Shown in pieces: positions 12,901 to 23,935 of a stretch of DNA of 64,000 nucleotides. The notes below the pieces were generated by a model. It did no database searches. It saw only the letters and a list, made by a program, of their open reading frames with translations, and was not told where the DNA came from. Made by a program: the position numbers and the translations under genes. Position 1 is the stretch's first letter. Each line of letters opens with the position of its first letter. Origin of the DNA: Stenogyne calaminthoides (taxonomy: Eukaryota; Streptophyta; Magnoliopsida; Lamiales; Lamiaceae); assembly GCA_037126765.1 (NCBI GenBank), contig JBBCBC010000033.1:13406085-13470084 (forward strand), given 5' to 3'.

Positions 12901-13493
12901 AATCTGAGCTTGGGAGTACTTATCTGCTCAAAACTCCCTGATCGACTCATGATGCATTTACTAACAATATCTATCAAAACTCTGTACTTCGGCTTCAAAT
13001 GTCGTTTATGCAATGTAGCCTCAAACTTAATAGGATGCTCTGTTATCCTATCAAGGTATTCCTGCTCCCGACCCAACATATAAGTCATGGGATCCTCACC
13101 TCTATCACACAACTCAAATACATCATTTAAATTTGTAGGGATTATATACACCTCCCGTACAAAATCTACGTATTTAGAGCTATGTTCTAGATGGGAAACA
13201 GTAATCTGGGACTCGATACCATCCTCATCATCTAGTCTCAGATTCGAAATAAACTCTATTACCTCCTTAGAGTATTCGGCTTCCGGTTGGCTTGCGACGA
13301 GATTTGTGAGTTTCGCGATTTGGATCATATGAAGAGCCTCTTCTTCATGGGTAGCATTTGAGGAACTCTCGAGCGGCACCACATACTCGTACCATGGCTT
13401 GTTGGAAATATCCAGTTTGTCATAAATGGAGAAAGTCATTTTGAGGATTTTGAGGTGTAGGGTTTTAAAATGACGAAATTTTTCTCTGGGCAA
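9963..13493 (-). pseudogene. Env-like / plant-transposon-protein ORF of Sirevirus-like element A, broken
   Basis: A long coding region lies between the RNase H tail and the 3' LTR, where Sirevirus-type elements carry an extra ORF. It begins at 13493 or, more likely, at the in-frame Met at 13439 (MTFSIYDKLDISNKPWYEY). The N-terminal third is a globular domain; a Lys-rich stretch follows (about 12690-12480), then a Gln/Glu/Pro-rich linker, a heptad-rich coiled coil (about 11450-10990), and a C-terminal segment ending at 9963 (ALKKRYYGMFNLEVPADEM). Reading is interrupted by in-frame stops near 12460 and 11932 and by frameshifts near 11570, 10660 and 10310-10460. No signal peptide or clear membrane segment is visible, so 'env-like' refers to position only. 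It resembles proteins annotated as 'putative plant transposon protein' from general recollection, not from a search. Confidence 0.65.
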
Positions 13494-14078
13494 AGATGGG
13501 TTTTTGAGTTTGCAGAGAATTTTGAGAACGAAGGCTTTTGAAATTGGGGCTTGAATGGCTTTTCAAATTAATATAAGGATCGATTCGTGGGAAATCGTAT
13601 CGATTGATGAAAATCAACGGTTGAGATTAATCACAGACTAATCGGGTATACGAAAGGACGATTTCACGAATAATACGCCGCCATTTTAACCTTATTGGTG
13701 ATTAATTGAATCAGAGCAATTAATGATTGTTGACCTTCTTCGGCATTTCAAAGATCCCGCCCAAAACATTCTCTACAGGTGTTATGCTATTTATTGCTAA
13801 TGATTTCTAAGCTTCAGTTAAGCAATAAATGAGTTACATGAGTCTTTACTTCTTCAGACTAATTTTCCTCTATCAGTCTTACTGAGTTTTGACCTTGATA
13901 AAATGTCAGTATGATACTGAGTACTGAATGGGTTCAGTATAATACTGAGTACTGACCTTCAATACACCTGAGTTTCTCAAGACTCAGATTTCAGTACTTC
14001 TAATTTTATCCTGAGTTTCTCAGTAGAATCCTGAGAAAACTTCATGCATCTGAAAACCTTCAATTTTTCAGATTTACT
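13494..14078. other. Spacer between pol remnant and env-like ORF of element A
   Basis: There is no gene. The right half is rich in repeated CTGAGT, CAGTAT and TACTGAGTACTGA words (13910-14040). Confidence 0.5.
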
Positions 14079-14345
14079 CTATACACCTGGATCCAACATC
14101 CCTAATTCAACTGATAGTTCCTGAAATCTTGATTCAGCCAAAGGTTTAGTCAAGATATCAGCTCTCTGCTTATCAGTATGAATCTTCTCCATCCTGATGT
14201 CTTTCTTAATATGATCTCTGATGAAGATTCCTTCCTTAGCTTGTTTCTCTTGAACTCCAAGAAGGAAATTCATCTCATCCAACAATGACATCTCAGATCT
14301 TCTTTCATCAGGGCAAAGTTGTCTTCATTCAGCTCAGTGCCCTTT
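14079..14345 (-). pseudogene. Fused RT and RNase H remnants of element A
   Basis: On the minus strand a short RT piece (EMSLLDEMNFLLGVQEKQ, the region after the YVDD box in Sireviruses) runs with one frame slip straight into the RNase H C-terminus (RDHIKKDIRMEKIHTDKQRA ... LTKPLAESRFQELSVELGML), stopping at 14079. Several hundred codons normally separate these motifs. The join follows GIFI and may have used the short similarity between a GIFICQ-type motif and the HHFIRDH-type motif upstream of the RNase H tail. Confidence 0.75.
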
Positions 14346-14802
14346 TCTGTTTACCTAAAAAACAGATTAGTTCTGTGGTACCCATTTGGTGTAGGGTCCT
14401 ATCAGGTTAGTTGTTCCTTTTGGAATCCAAATCTGTCTGACAACTCTAATTACTTTAGAGTGGTTGGTCTGTCTTCCATAAACATCTACATACACATTTA
14501 CCACTCTGGGTGCCTTAGCAGTTGTTGGGAAATATGTAATTTAGTTTTGATGGAAGTTCCAAAACAGGTTGTAATAGGACCAGTCAGACCTGTTAGCTGA
14601 CTGATGACTTAGAATCAGAATAAGATGACCAGCTAAAATGTATAGATAGCTGATGTAAAAGATAGGTCACATATTGAGGGGGAACTCAATATGTATAGGT
14701 CAGGTCGAAGTATCAGATGACACAGAGAAGGTCAGATGATCAGAAGACTAAGCGCAAATCAGAAGACAAGAAGTCAGAAGATCAGGTGAAGACAAGAAGA
14801 CA

Positions 14803-14930
14803 CTGAAGACTCAGAAGAACCTGAAGACTCAGATGAACCTGAAGACTCAGATAACACTGAAGACTCAGATGAACCTGAAGACTCAGATAAACCTGAAGAC
14901 TCAGCATCAAACCTGAAGACTCAGTAAGAC
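14803..14930 (+). repeat. 18-bp tandem repeat inside the solo LTR
   Basis: About seven copies of CTGAAGACTCAGATGAAC start at 14803, 14821, 14839, 14857, 14875, 14893 and 14913. They lie upstream of the TATA-like box. Confidence 0.85.
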
Positions 14931-15640
14931 TGAATACACTGAGGCTCAGAGACACCTGAAGATCAAAAGACCTGAAGACCTACTTTCAGCAGAGTCTGCA
15001 TATTGAAGCTAAGACAATGTGCAACTGAAGACTCAACAAGGTAGACTGATCAGTTACTTGATCAAGTCAGCTCACACCTGGTGACAATCAAAAGGATACA
15101 CCAGACAAGACGAATCCTCTTCAAAAGGAATATCAATCGTCTAACGGGCAAATTTCTAAAGTGCCACCTCGCGAAGCCAAGGAGAAAGCGACACGTGCAC
15201 AAAAAGAGCTGACAATACGGGATACGACGTTGTAGATAAAAACGGCGCTAATCATGCCTACGGCCACGCCGAATATCACAACACGTCACAATCATATCCT
15301 ACAGCCTACCTAATATAGCCCGAAATTCAAATTGCTCTCCAACGGCTCTTTGATTTCGAGGTCTATAAAATGGGATCGATCTTCATTTTGAAAAAAAAAG
15401 GACCAACAAGTGAAAACGCAAGAACAAACACGGAGACATCGCAAAAGAAGCTAAAGCTACAACAAATCTCCACTAAAAAGAACACTACATCTGAAGATTA
15501 TTCTTAGAGTGTTCATCCCATAGTTATTAGCAAGAAATCCTATCCACTAGCATTTTGGCTACCTAAAGCACCAGGATAGATTTCCAGTTGGAACCCTCAA
15601 TCATTCTTTACCCAAAAGCAAGTTAGGTCAAGTCTGTAGA

Positions 15641-15905
15641 GTGAGAACTTATTAAACATCTCGGTTATCCTCTTTGTAGGATATAAGTCCCGCTGGTTAC
15701 GTTTGTAGAGTGGGAACTCGATAAACATCTCGGCTATCCTGAAAAGGATATAAGTCCCGTAGGTTAAGCTTGAGTGGGAACTCGGTAAACATCTCGGCCA
15801 TCCTAAAAAGGATATAAGTCCCGCAGGTTAAGTTTGTAAGAGTGGGAACTCGGTAAACATCTCGCCATCCCGAAAAGGATATAAGTCCCCTGAGTTAAAG
15901 TAGGT
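15641..15905 (+). repeat. 64-69-bp tandem repeat inside the solo LTR
   Basis: Four copies of a unit containing GTGGGAACTCGGTAAACATC and GATATAAGTCCCG lie downstream of the TATA-like box. Related words occur in the LTRs of 171-3586, suggesting a shared ancestor. Confidence 0.8.
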
Positions 15906-17962
15906 TAAGGTTCCCCTGTGTTAAGGGAAGGGTGGACGTAGGGCGGGTTTCGTCTGAACAACTATAAAAAGTCTTGTGTGCATTTACTTGCTTTCTTATC
16001 GCTTTACACAAGTCACTCAACTGAGTTTAAACTGCATACATTTTCTAAAGTTAAGCTCACCGCACACTATTAATCGATCGTCAGATTGACACTCACCATC
16101 AATTGGTTGAAAAATCGACTTAAGAATCGATTGATAAAACCGGTTTTTCACACGGGTAAAAACAAGCTTCCGCACCATTCGATTAAGCCGACAGATATCA
16201 AACCGACCGCCCTCGTGCACTCAAGAAGATTGAACATCGATCTAAACCGATACACTAGCACTCGACGGTATGTCTGCAAATCACACCGATCCAAGACGAA
16301 AAGTTTTGGAAGTCTATTCACCCCTCCCCTCTAGACTTCCACCCTCACAAAACCCGTTCGGGACCTACAGTAGTATCCTGTGAATGAGTTCTAGCCTTGG
16401 CATGAACATGAGCCTTAGAATTTTTCTTGGGTATAGGCCTTTTGTTCCATTGCTTTGGCTTATGTGCAGCTGGTCTGAATCTTTGTTGACTTGGGTTCAG
16501 GTAACCTTTACCCTTAGGCAAGTGGGGTTTAGGTTGTCTGTAGTGAAATTGGGGTCTTTCAGTAATCTGTGGACTTGGTCTTTTCAGTTGAGAATGTCTC
16601 TGCTGAGTGTTTCTCTTCTGAAAATTCTCTCTTTGGTTCAGTCTGATTCTTTCAGGTTTGCATTCTTAGCCTGAGGCTTAGAAGTACTTGCCTGAAATTT
16701 TCCTACTGAGTGGTCAGGTTTTCTAGCCTTCACCTGAGGTTTGGGCTTTCTTACCTGAACATTCAGTTTTTCTGGAACCATAGGTCCTTTTCCCTTGTCT
16801 AAAACTTTGGGCAAATCTTCAGTTCGAAGGATAGGTGCCACTTGTTTAACAAAGATTGTCTTAGTGCTACTTGATGCTGCATTCAGATGACCTTGTGAGG
16901 TTCCCCCTGGAATGTATCTCAATCCAGATTTTATAGTGGCAGGTCTCTGATAACTCTGAATTTCATCTATTACTTTAGATGCAGAATTCAATAGAGTTAG
17001 CTTTTCTCAAGACTATCCTCACACTTTTGTAGAGTTTCATGCTTCTCAGAGAGGTCATTGAACTTAGTTCTGATCAGCTGAATCTCCTCAGTGGATTTCT
17101 CTAGTTTTCCATTTACGGTCTCTATCAACTTTTCTTTCTCTGAGAGTTGTACTTTCAGAACATCCAGTTCATCAGTAGTTCCCATTAATTGAGAAGTGAT
17201 CTCAGCATTACTAGAGTCTTTCCACTTAAGATTTTCATCAATCAGTTCTTTGTTCTGCTCTTGAGTTTCATTCAGCAGTTCTTGTAAAACAGCATAGTCC
17301 TTCATAAGACTCTCAAAAGAATCCATCAGGTCAAATTGACTGTTTACAGTGGAACTTGACAACTCATGTGCTTGTGTAGGAGCAACAACAGAGATAAAAG
17401 AATTTACCTCTCCTACAGCCATGAGACAGATGTCATCACTGTCACTTTCTGAGCACATCTCATCTGAGGAGCTTGAACTTTCTTCAGACTCCTTTTCTTC
17501 CTTAGCAATCTCAGCAAGTGTATCCCATATTTCTTTTGTATTCTCACAATGAGAGATCTTCCTCATAACACCATCATCAATAGTGTTATATATTGTATCT
17601 TTGGCAATATAGTCAAGATTGACTAACTTTCTCTCATCAGGAGTAAGTTGATCATCTGACTTTGGAAATTCAGTCCTGGAATCATTTCTCTCATTTTCAG
17701 TAACTCTGGGATTCACAACAGTGAATTGGAATGGTCCTTCAGAAACCACTCTCCACATACGTTCATGCTTAGAATGCAGGTGAGCCTGCATTCTCAGTCT
17801 CCACAATCATAGTTCTCTACTGAGAACATGGAAAGTTTCTTAGAAGACATTATGTCTGAGTCTTTTAAGATTTCAGCAAATAAGATATGTTCAGATAGAC
17901 CACAAGAATCTTTTAGCAAATAAGACTATGGTCAACAAAGCAGGTGGTCAAGTTGAACCATT

Positions 17963-17974
17963 GCTCTGATACCA
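17963..17974 (-). other. Primer-binding site of element A (tRNA-Met)
   Basis: The plus strand reads GCTCTGATACCA, that is TGGTATCAGAGC on the element strand, two bases from the 5' LTR. Confidence 0.9.
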
Positions 17975-17976
17975 CT

Positions 17977-19941
17977 TGTTGGTCTCGGTGCAAACGAGTC
18001 TTACACGTGTATGGGGGGGGAATACACGTGTTCAGTGATTTTAAAACTTTTTCTTCACTGAGGTCAGATGGGTCAGGTTGTCCTGATGATTTGGTCCTGA
18101 GAAGCATAAATCGCCCCTGAGTCAAAGTCTACCTGAGACAGTGATCCTGAGCTGCTTTGAAGCCTCAGATAATGCCAACTGAGCCTGAGTACTTTCAGAG
18201 ATACTGAGTTGCTTGAATAGCTACTCAGATGTGTGGAATGGTTGGCCCTAAGTTTATACTCGTTTTATGCTTTGCCGAAAACCTTCCTTTTAATGGAATA
18301 GTGATTAAGGTTGTGATTCAGTTTGATGAAACTTCAATGGATTGAGTCCAACTGTGTATTAGTGAAAATATGCTTTCAGTTAAAGTTATGCAACAGTTAA
18401 TCAATGCAGTACAGAAAGTAAATAACAAAGCTAGTTATAGTGGTTCAGAGACTCAAGCTCCTACTTCCACTCTCTCTGACTCTTCAGAGAAATTCCTTAA
18501 CCACTTCCTAAGGTTTTCTGACTACCTCTGTAGTTTACTAACCTTTCCACTTCCTAAGGTTTCTATTTTGAGTTTACTAACCTTTCTATTTTGACTACCA
18601 CTACCTCGTAGTTTACTTACTCAAAAACACACACAAGCTTTCTGACTATCCAAGATAGTTTACTCACTTCTTCTCTAGAGCTTTCTGACTACCTCTGTAG
18701 TTTACTAACTATTTACAACTCCAACTCACCAACAATCACACTCAAACTACCTTACAAAGGGTTTGGGGTTTCTTGGTTGGTTTCCAACTAGGATGAGATA
18801 TCCTTTACAATTAAGTACAATGCAAAGGCTAGGATATCTCTACTAAGCTTTGGATATATCTTATCAAAACTAGGCTTAGTGAATTAGCTCTCTTCAATAT
18901 AAAGCACTTGGGAAATTCTTGGGTTTTCGAAAGTGCTTCAACTTTGCAATAATAAGTTTGAGCTCTTGAGTTGCTTACAAATTTCCCGTAACCTTCAATG
19001 TTGATGGTCACAAGTATTTATAGGCATACACCAAGGTCACTCTTGAAAAACTATCCGTTGGAAGAGATAGCTCCATGAGTTTCCTCTTATGGTGTGTGAT
19101 GAACGGCTATATTTAGGGTTTGACACTCCCTAGCATGTTTTAAGCAAAGTGTTTTTCATGAAGCCGATCCACCACTTTTTTGCGATGCGGAACATAGTAC
19201 TCTTGACATGCTTGATGACTGTCGCTTTCAAAGGTCGATAAAAATCTGTGTTGTCTTCTTTCGATTGGCTCTTGTCTTGATTTAATGTAGACAAACACAG
19301 CGGCTCTTTTTGGTCAATATCTCTGAGTGATATAACCTTAACAACACTTTGTTTTAGTTTCCTTTTTTTGGCATTTGAATGTCTTGGGCAATATCTATTT
19401 TTCTAAGTAATCACATTTTTTTCGTATTGTATCCTTGAGATAGATATTTTTCGATTGCCTCGGAACATTGAGGTTTATCTTGAGCATTGATACATTCTTG
19501 AGTCTTGATAACTCTTGTGCCTTTAGTATCCTTTGTCTTCAGTCTTTAGTCTTGATCTTACATCTTATGTGTCTTGAGTCTTACGAGTCTTGATATCTTC
19601 GAGTTTTCACAGATATCTTGGTGATATCTTGAGTCTTCATCTTGAGTCTTGATTTCTCGATTTCTGCTTTGAGTCTTGATTTCTCGATTTCATCTTTGAA
19701 ACTTGATTTCTCGATTTCATCTTTGAAACTTCGGTTTTTGAAACTTGAAACTTCTTTGAGTCTTTGAATCTTCAGAATCTATCCTGATCTATATCTGCGG
19801 ACTATACAAGGTGCAGATAACATCCTGAACACTCTAAAACTGAATCCTGACTCAACTATCAAGATTATCCTGAACATGTCATACTCAGGGGTTTTGGGAT
19901 CTAATCAAAATCTTTCTTTTATTTAAATTCATCTCCCAACA
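17977..19941 (-). repeat. 5' LTR of Sirevirus-like element A
   Basis: This 1965-bp copy of 7624-9598 differs by scattered substitutions and small indels. From 19140 to 19760 many differences are at CAG/CTG sites that read as CG-rich strings. Confidence 0.88.
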
Positions 19942-19946
19942 ATATA

Positions 19947-20470
19947 ACTACTGACTCAAACCCATTGGTCACTCAAATAATAGATTTGCACAAATACGCA
20001 CCAGGCTTATAATATCATGTTCCCTATTTCCCCCAACTCCATAAAATATATAGGTTTAATAATTCAACAATTAGAGTTGATAAAAAAATAAGGCAATCAA
20101 CAGATTGGGGCACTCAACAATTAGGGCATTCAACAATTTACTATCAACCTAATGTTCAATAGAAGTTTGAAGAAGCAAAAGAGTTGTGACCGCAAATTGA
20201 GTGACATGGTGAGACAAAAATTAGCAAGAACAGAGAAAAACTCTAGACAGATTATACGACCTTCAACTGCGAACAGGATAATAGAAGAAGCTTCGGCGAA
20301 CTTGTGTCCTTTAACCTTCGATTTGGGGGAGCTTGGCAACAAGGCGACGGCGGCGGCGGTAGGGGAGGACGCGCGGCGCATGGTTCGATTTGGGGGAGAG
20401 AGAGGAGGAGGCTAGGGCTTCGATATATATCAGCTAGTTCGCGATTTGGGTGTATATATATATATATATA
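19947..20470. other. CACTA interior between element A and right subterminal repeats
   Basis: There is no assignable gene. A GC-rich patch (20330-20420) with a short run of GGCGGC codons is open in both directions and may be 5' leader of the CACTA gene. An (AT)n run ends the segment (20451-20470). Confidence 0.45.
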
Positions 20471-20480
20471 TTAATTATCC

Positions 20481-20730
20481 GAACACTTGGACAGCGGTTT
20501 GGAACCTCTGTCCAAACTATTCCCTTGGACAACTGTTCAAAACCGCTGTCTAAACACTTGCACAGCGGTTCTCAACCGCTTTCTAAGTGTTAAACTTGGA
20601 CAGCGGTTTTGAACCGCTGTCTATTCTTTCTTTTTTTTAATTAAAACCGCTCTCCAAGCTATAGCTTGGAGAGCAATTTGAAAAAAGGGCTGTCCAAGTG
20701 CAGCTGTGCAAGCTCAAATGTGTAGTAGTG
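20481..20730. repeat. CACTA right subterminal repeats and TIR
   Basis: At least six copies of GGACAGCGGTT / AACCGCTGTCC in both orientations are followed by the terminal TGTGTAGTAGTG (CACTACTACACA inward). Confidence 0.78.
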
Positions 20731-21696
20731 AGTGAGAAAGAGAAGATGAGGGGGTGAGCTTCGTGGAGTCAAGTGGGTTTCTTAATTTTTCATGGATTAT
20801 AAGAATTGTATGGATTATATACCTTGATAGATGATGGATGAAGCTCCTTACAGCTGGAAGTGAAGAAAAATCAGTTGCTCTCATGGAAAGAGAAGGATCG
20901 AAGCTTGAAGGTGAAGAAGAGAAAGATGAATTCTTTCTTTCTTGAAGCTATGGTGTAGATGATCTTTGTGTTGGGTGTTTGGGGAAGTAAATTGGCAGAG
21001 GTTCGACTGATTTTTTGTTGGTGTGAAAGTGCTTGAATTGATGATGGAGTGTATGTATGTATAGAGGAGAAGAAAGGGGCAATCAAAATGAAGAAGAGAG
21101 AAAGGACTTGTGTGCAATTTTTTAAAAACTTAATATCTAGATATTATTTACTTCAGTGTGTTGTTATTACTCAGTATTATTACATCTCATTACCTTCATA
21201 TCTGTATTATAAAATAGTGGTTCCGCTAATTAAAATTCACGGCTTCGTTAGAAATAATTGTTTAGAGCATTTAGCAATTAAATTGCCACGTTCCGAGACA
21301 AAAATTATTTATTTAATTATTTGCTTAAGAATTCGATTTTTCTTAAATTTCTCAATAATTCTAATTTAGTTAGACGAAGTAGATTTTTCCATCGTCGTAT
21401 TTATTATTCATCACATTTTTTATTTTTATATCGAAAATCCTAATTTGTTGGAAATATTGAATTTTCTTTCTTTATATTGAAATTAAAAATATTATTATGA
21501 CCAAACCTTAACTAAATGTTTTATTACTGTGCTAAGAGTGCTCTCGGTTCGAAGTGCTCGTCCGTTCCCTGAAAAATCAAAACATTTGCAAACATATACC
21601 CTTCAAAATCATTAGGAAAAAACCTTAAATTAAATATTCATTTTATTAAACTCATTTCTTTTATTATTCTTATTAAAACTGGGACGGGGTGTTACA
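20731..21696 (-). repeat. Fragment of a gypsy-type LTR, interrupted by the CACTA element
   Basis: Read on the minus strand from 21696, the sequence starts TGTAACACCCCGTCCCAG, a common opening of plant chromovirus LTRs, and proceeds to a C/T/A-rich leader-like stretch (about 21120-20880). No partner LTR, primer site or coding region is in the window. The CACTA right end abuts it at 20730. Confidence 0.4.
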
Positions 21697-22362
21697 GATG
21701 TAGTATTGTTTGTCTTATGATGTAATATTGTTTGACTTATGATGTAATACTAAATAAATTAACATGTGATAAGGTAATTTTTTACATTGAATTTTTAAGT
21801 CATATTGTTTTCCATATAACGCAATCTTATGTGTATTTAGGTGTGATATTTTGAAGAGAAGATGACATCAATGGATGGCAAAAACAATGACGAGAAATGA
21901 GTTAGAAGATTGAGTCAAAGAATGATGATAATAAAGTGGATGATAATGTGGTTAGAGAAGAAGAGTACAAGAGTATTTCAGCGATTAATTTGATGGTAAT
22001 TAAGGCAGAAAAAATAGTGGAATGCATGGTTAAGCATAACTTTTGAATGTAATACAGTTCAGTGTAATACTGTCAAGTGTAATTATATAACATTTTTTCA
22101 TAAAAATTGTGATACTGTTACATTTATCTATAAAACATATTATTTTAGATGCTTAAAAAATTAAATTTTTTAATATGAATGTTTTCCCATTGTTTTGCAA
22201 ATAATTCTTTAAAAAAAAAAGTGAATTGATGTTTTATTTACATAAAATAAAAGGTTAAAAATAATGAAATGATGACCTAAAAGTGATTTGAACCCTCACT
22301 TTATATAAATTATTGTAAGATAAAATTTAGAAAAAATAAAAAAACTGTTAAAAAAATAGTGA
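21697..22362. other. AT-rich intergenic sequence, no gene seen
   Basis: This contains near-tandem TATGATGTAATATTGTTTGA-like words (21700-21755) and otherwise nothing recognisable. Confidence 0.5.
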
Positions 22363-22659
22363 AAGAATTAAGGGGAATTTACTATTAGATATCATTTATA
22401 AAACATCTTTACTCTAAGATCCACTATTTTTTAGTTCTTACTCTAAGGTGCTAAAATTAGACAAAAATGTCTAAACTGCCCTTATGTAGATTTTGGAATT
22501 AAAATTTTATTGAATTTTTTTATTTATCTGTCCTTTATTTAAAAAAAAAATCGAAATAAAATATTAGCCAACAAAATTGCATATTTCAGATTTTAAATTT
22601 TACTATTTTTTTTAATTAACTATAATTTTATTTAATTGATTTTTTATATTAGTAAAAAA

Positions 22660-22881
22660 AATTCAGCACACCTGTAAAAAAATTTCTACACCTAATTTTT
22701 TTATTATCTGTCATTTTATTTAAAAATTCTAAACACACTCGTAAAAAATTATGCACACTCAATTTTTTTTAATCATATGTCCTTTTATTTAATTAATTTT
22801 TTTAGTAATAAAATATTAGCCCAAAAAAATCTGCACACCAAAAAAACAATTCTGCACACCCAATTTTTTTAATTAAATTTT

Positions 22882-22940
<59 letters not shown>

Positions 22941-23350
22941 TTGTATATTTTTAATCATTTTGCACACAACTGTTAAAAAAATCTGCACTCCTGTAAATAA
23001 TTTTGCACACTCCAAAATTAATTTTTAATTATTTGTCCTTTTATTTAATTTTTTTTTTAAAATAATAAAATATTAACCTAAAAAAAATGACATATACACA
23101 TATATATATTAAGTTATATATTGTTAACCACTTTGCACACACTTAAAAAATTATGCACACCCCAAGAATTTTTTTAATCATCTCTCATTTTACTTAAAAA
23201 TTCTGCACAACCCGAAAAAAAAAATATTCTGCACACGTAAAAAATTCTGCACACCCAATTTTTTTTAATCATAGGTTTCTTTTATTTAAAAATTCTACAC
23301 ACTCGTAAAAAAAAATTTACACACACATAAAAATTCTGCACACCCGTAAA
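22660..23350. repeat. Degenerate tandem array with CTGCACACC words
   Basis: Loosely repeated units of about 65-75 bp combine AAAAATTCTGCACACCC with AATTTTTTTTAATCAT and CCTTTTATTTAA. Copies are too diverged for a clean period. Confidence 0.6.
22888..22936. repeat. (AT)n microsatellite
   Basis: About 24 AT dinucleotides lie within the MULE. Confidence 0.95.
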
Positions 23351-23935
23351 ATATTTAACATTTATAAACAGATCTAAAATTAAAATTACATCACCATTAA
23401 AAAATAAACAAATATTCTGAAACTTCAAAGACCAGAAATACATAGGATTCAACTGTCGGAATGAAGTCACGAATCGGATAAGAGTGTTCATGATTATCTT
23501 GTCAACCTTGCTCCCCCCCGGATTCTCATATTGTTTTCCTTGATCAGTGGAGTGAACAAGGAACAAATGGACATTGTATCGTGTGTGTTAATTTGCTATA
23601 TGTAAACAACAAACTCATTATTTTTAAATATTGCTAGTAAAGAGGGCATTCTCCAGCTAAAATACAAAAGAAGTGAAACTAGTTGCCAGAATTGCCAGAA
23701 AAACTACTTACCAGAAAAGAACTGATTACAAAAATACATCTAATTTACAGAAACAATTCGAAAGTTGTTTACATACATATTATAATTTAATTTCAATTTT
23801 TTCAGATCAACCTGTTTCTTGAGAGTTCCCACAAACCAGATGGAAAATTGTGGCTTACAAATGAAAAATAAAATTACCCGAAAAATTCCCTAAATAAAAC
23901 ATCATCAGCCCCAAAATTAAACAAATGGAAAATTG

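Larger units (their letters stand above)
14523..16369 (+). mobile_element. Solo LTR of a second Sirevirus-like family, inserted in gag
   Basis: The segment begins TGTTGGGAAATATG and ends GTTCGGGACCTACA. The same ends, in reverse, bound the LTR at 54969-56530, so both belong to one family. Flanks are GCAGT (14518-14522) and GTAGT (16370-16374), a 5-bp duplication with one mismatch. Removing it rejoins the gag reading frame (...RTHSQDT | TAKAPRVVNVYVDV). No internal region is present, so LTR-LTR recombination is the simplest origin. A TATA-like GTCTATAAAATGGG is at 15361-15374. Confidence 0.88.
14367..17850 (-). pseudogene. Gag of Sirevirus-like element A, frameshifted and split by a solo LTR
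   Basis: The ATG at 17848-17850 opens MSSKKLSMFSVENYD. A one-base loss near 17797 shifts the frame, which then continues as WRLRMQAHLHSKHERMWRVV and on to about 16997 with an acidic Ser-rich segment and a coiled coil (to about 17000). After another break it continues to 16638 with a basic Lys/Pro-rich tail. The frame is then cut by a solo LTR and resumes at 14522 with the conserved Sirevirus gag end (RQIWIPKGTTNL ... GPYTKWVPQN), ending at TAA 14367-14369. I see no intact CCHC knuckle. The stop after WVPQN is probably the natural gag terminator, since gag and pol are separated by a stop in SIRE-type elements. Confidence 0.75.
7624..19941 (-). mobile_element. Sirevirus-like Copia retrotransposon A, pol mostly deleted, with a nested solo LTR
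   Basis: Long terminal repeats at 7624-9598 (3') and 17977-19941 (5') have TGTTGG...CCAACA-type ends. A perfect 5-bp TSD, ATATA, lies at 7619-7623 and 19942-19946. On the minus strand the order is 5' LTR, tRNA-Met primer site, gag, remnants of RT and RNase H, a long env-like ORF region, polypurine tract, 3' LTR. Protease, integrase and nearly all of RT and RNase H are missing. A second-family solo LTR sits inside gag (14523-16369). An extra ORF after pol plus an AAAAAGGGGGAAAT-type tract supports the Sirevirus lineage. Confidence 0.9.
1..20730 (-). mobile_element. CACTA (En/Spm-type) transposon, left end outside window
   Basis: The right terminus at 20721-20730 reads inward on the minus strand as CACTACTACACA, the CACTA-type terminal inverted repeat. 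Inside it lie short repeats in both orientations around the core GGACAGCGGTT (20481-20700). Related ACCGTTGTCTAA and ACCGCTGTCTAA units occur at 1-170 and 3592-3640, so both subterminal regions are partly in view. Removing the two retrotransposons (171-3586 and 7624-19941, each with a 5-bp TSD) leaves about 5 kb that includes a spliced minus-strand Transposase_24-Ulp1 gene. I see no TNP2-type transposase in that 5 kb. The 3-bp TSD cannot be tested because the left end is missing. Confidence 0.75.

Noticed and set aside
20871..21117. Secreted or Ser/His-rich peptide genes on the minus strand
   Set aside because: They overlap in two frames within a C/T-rich leader-like stretch of a probable gypsy LTR; no family or start context supports them.
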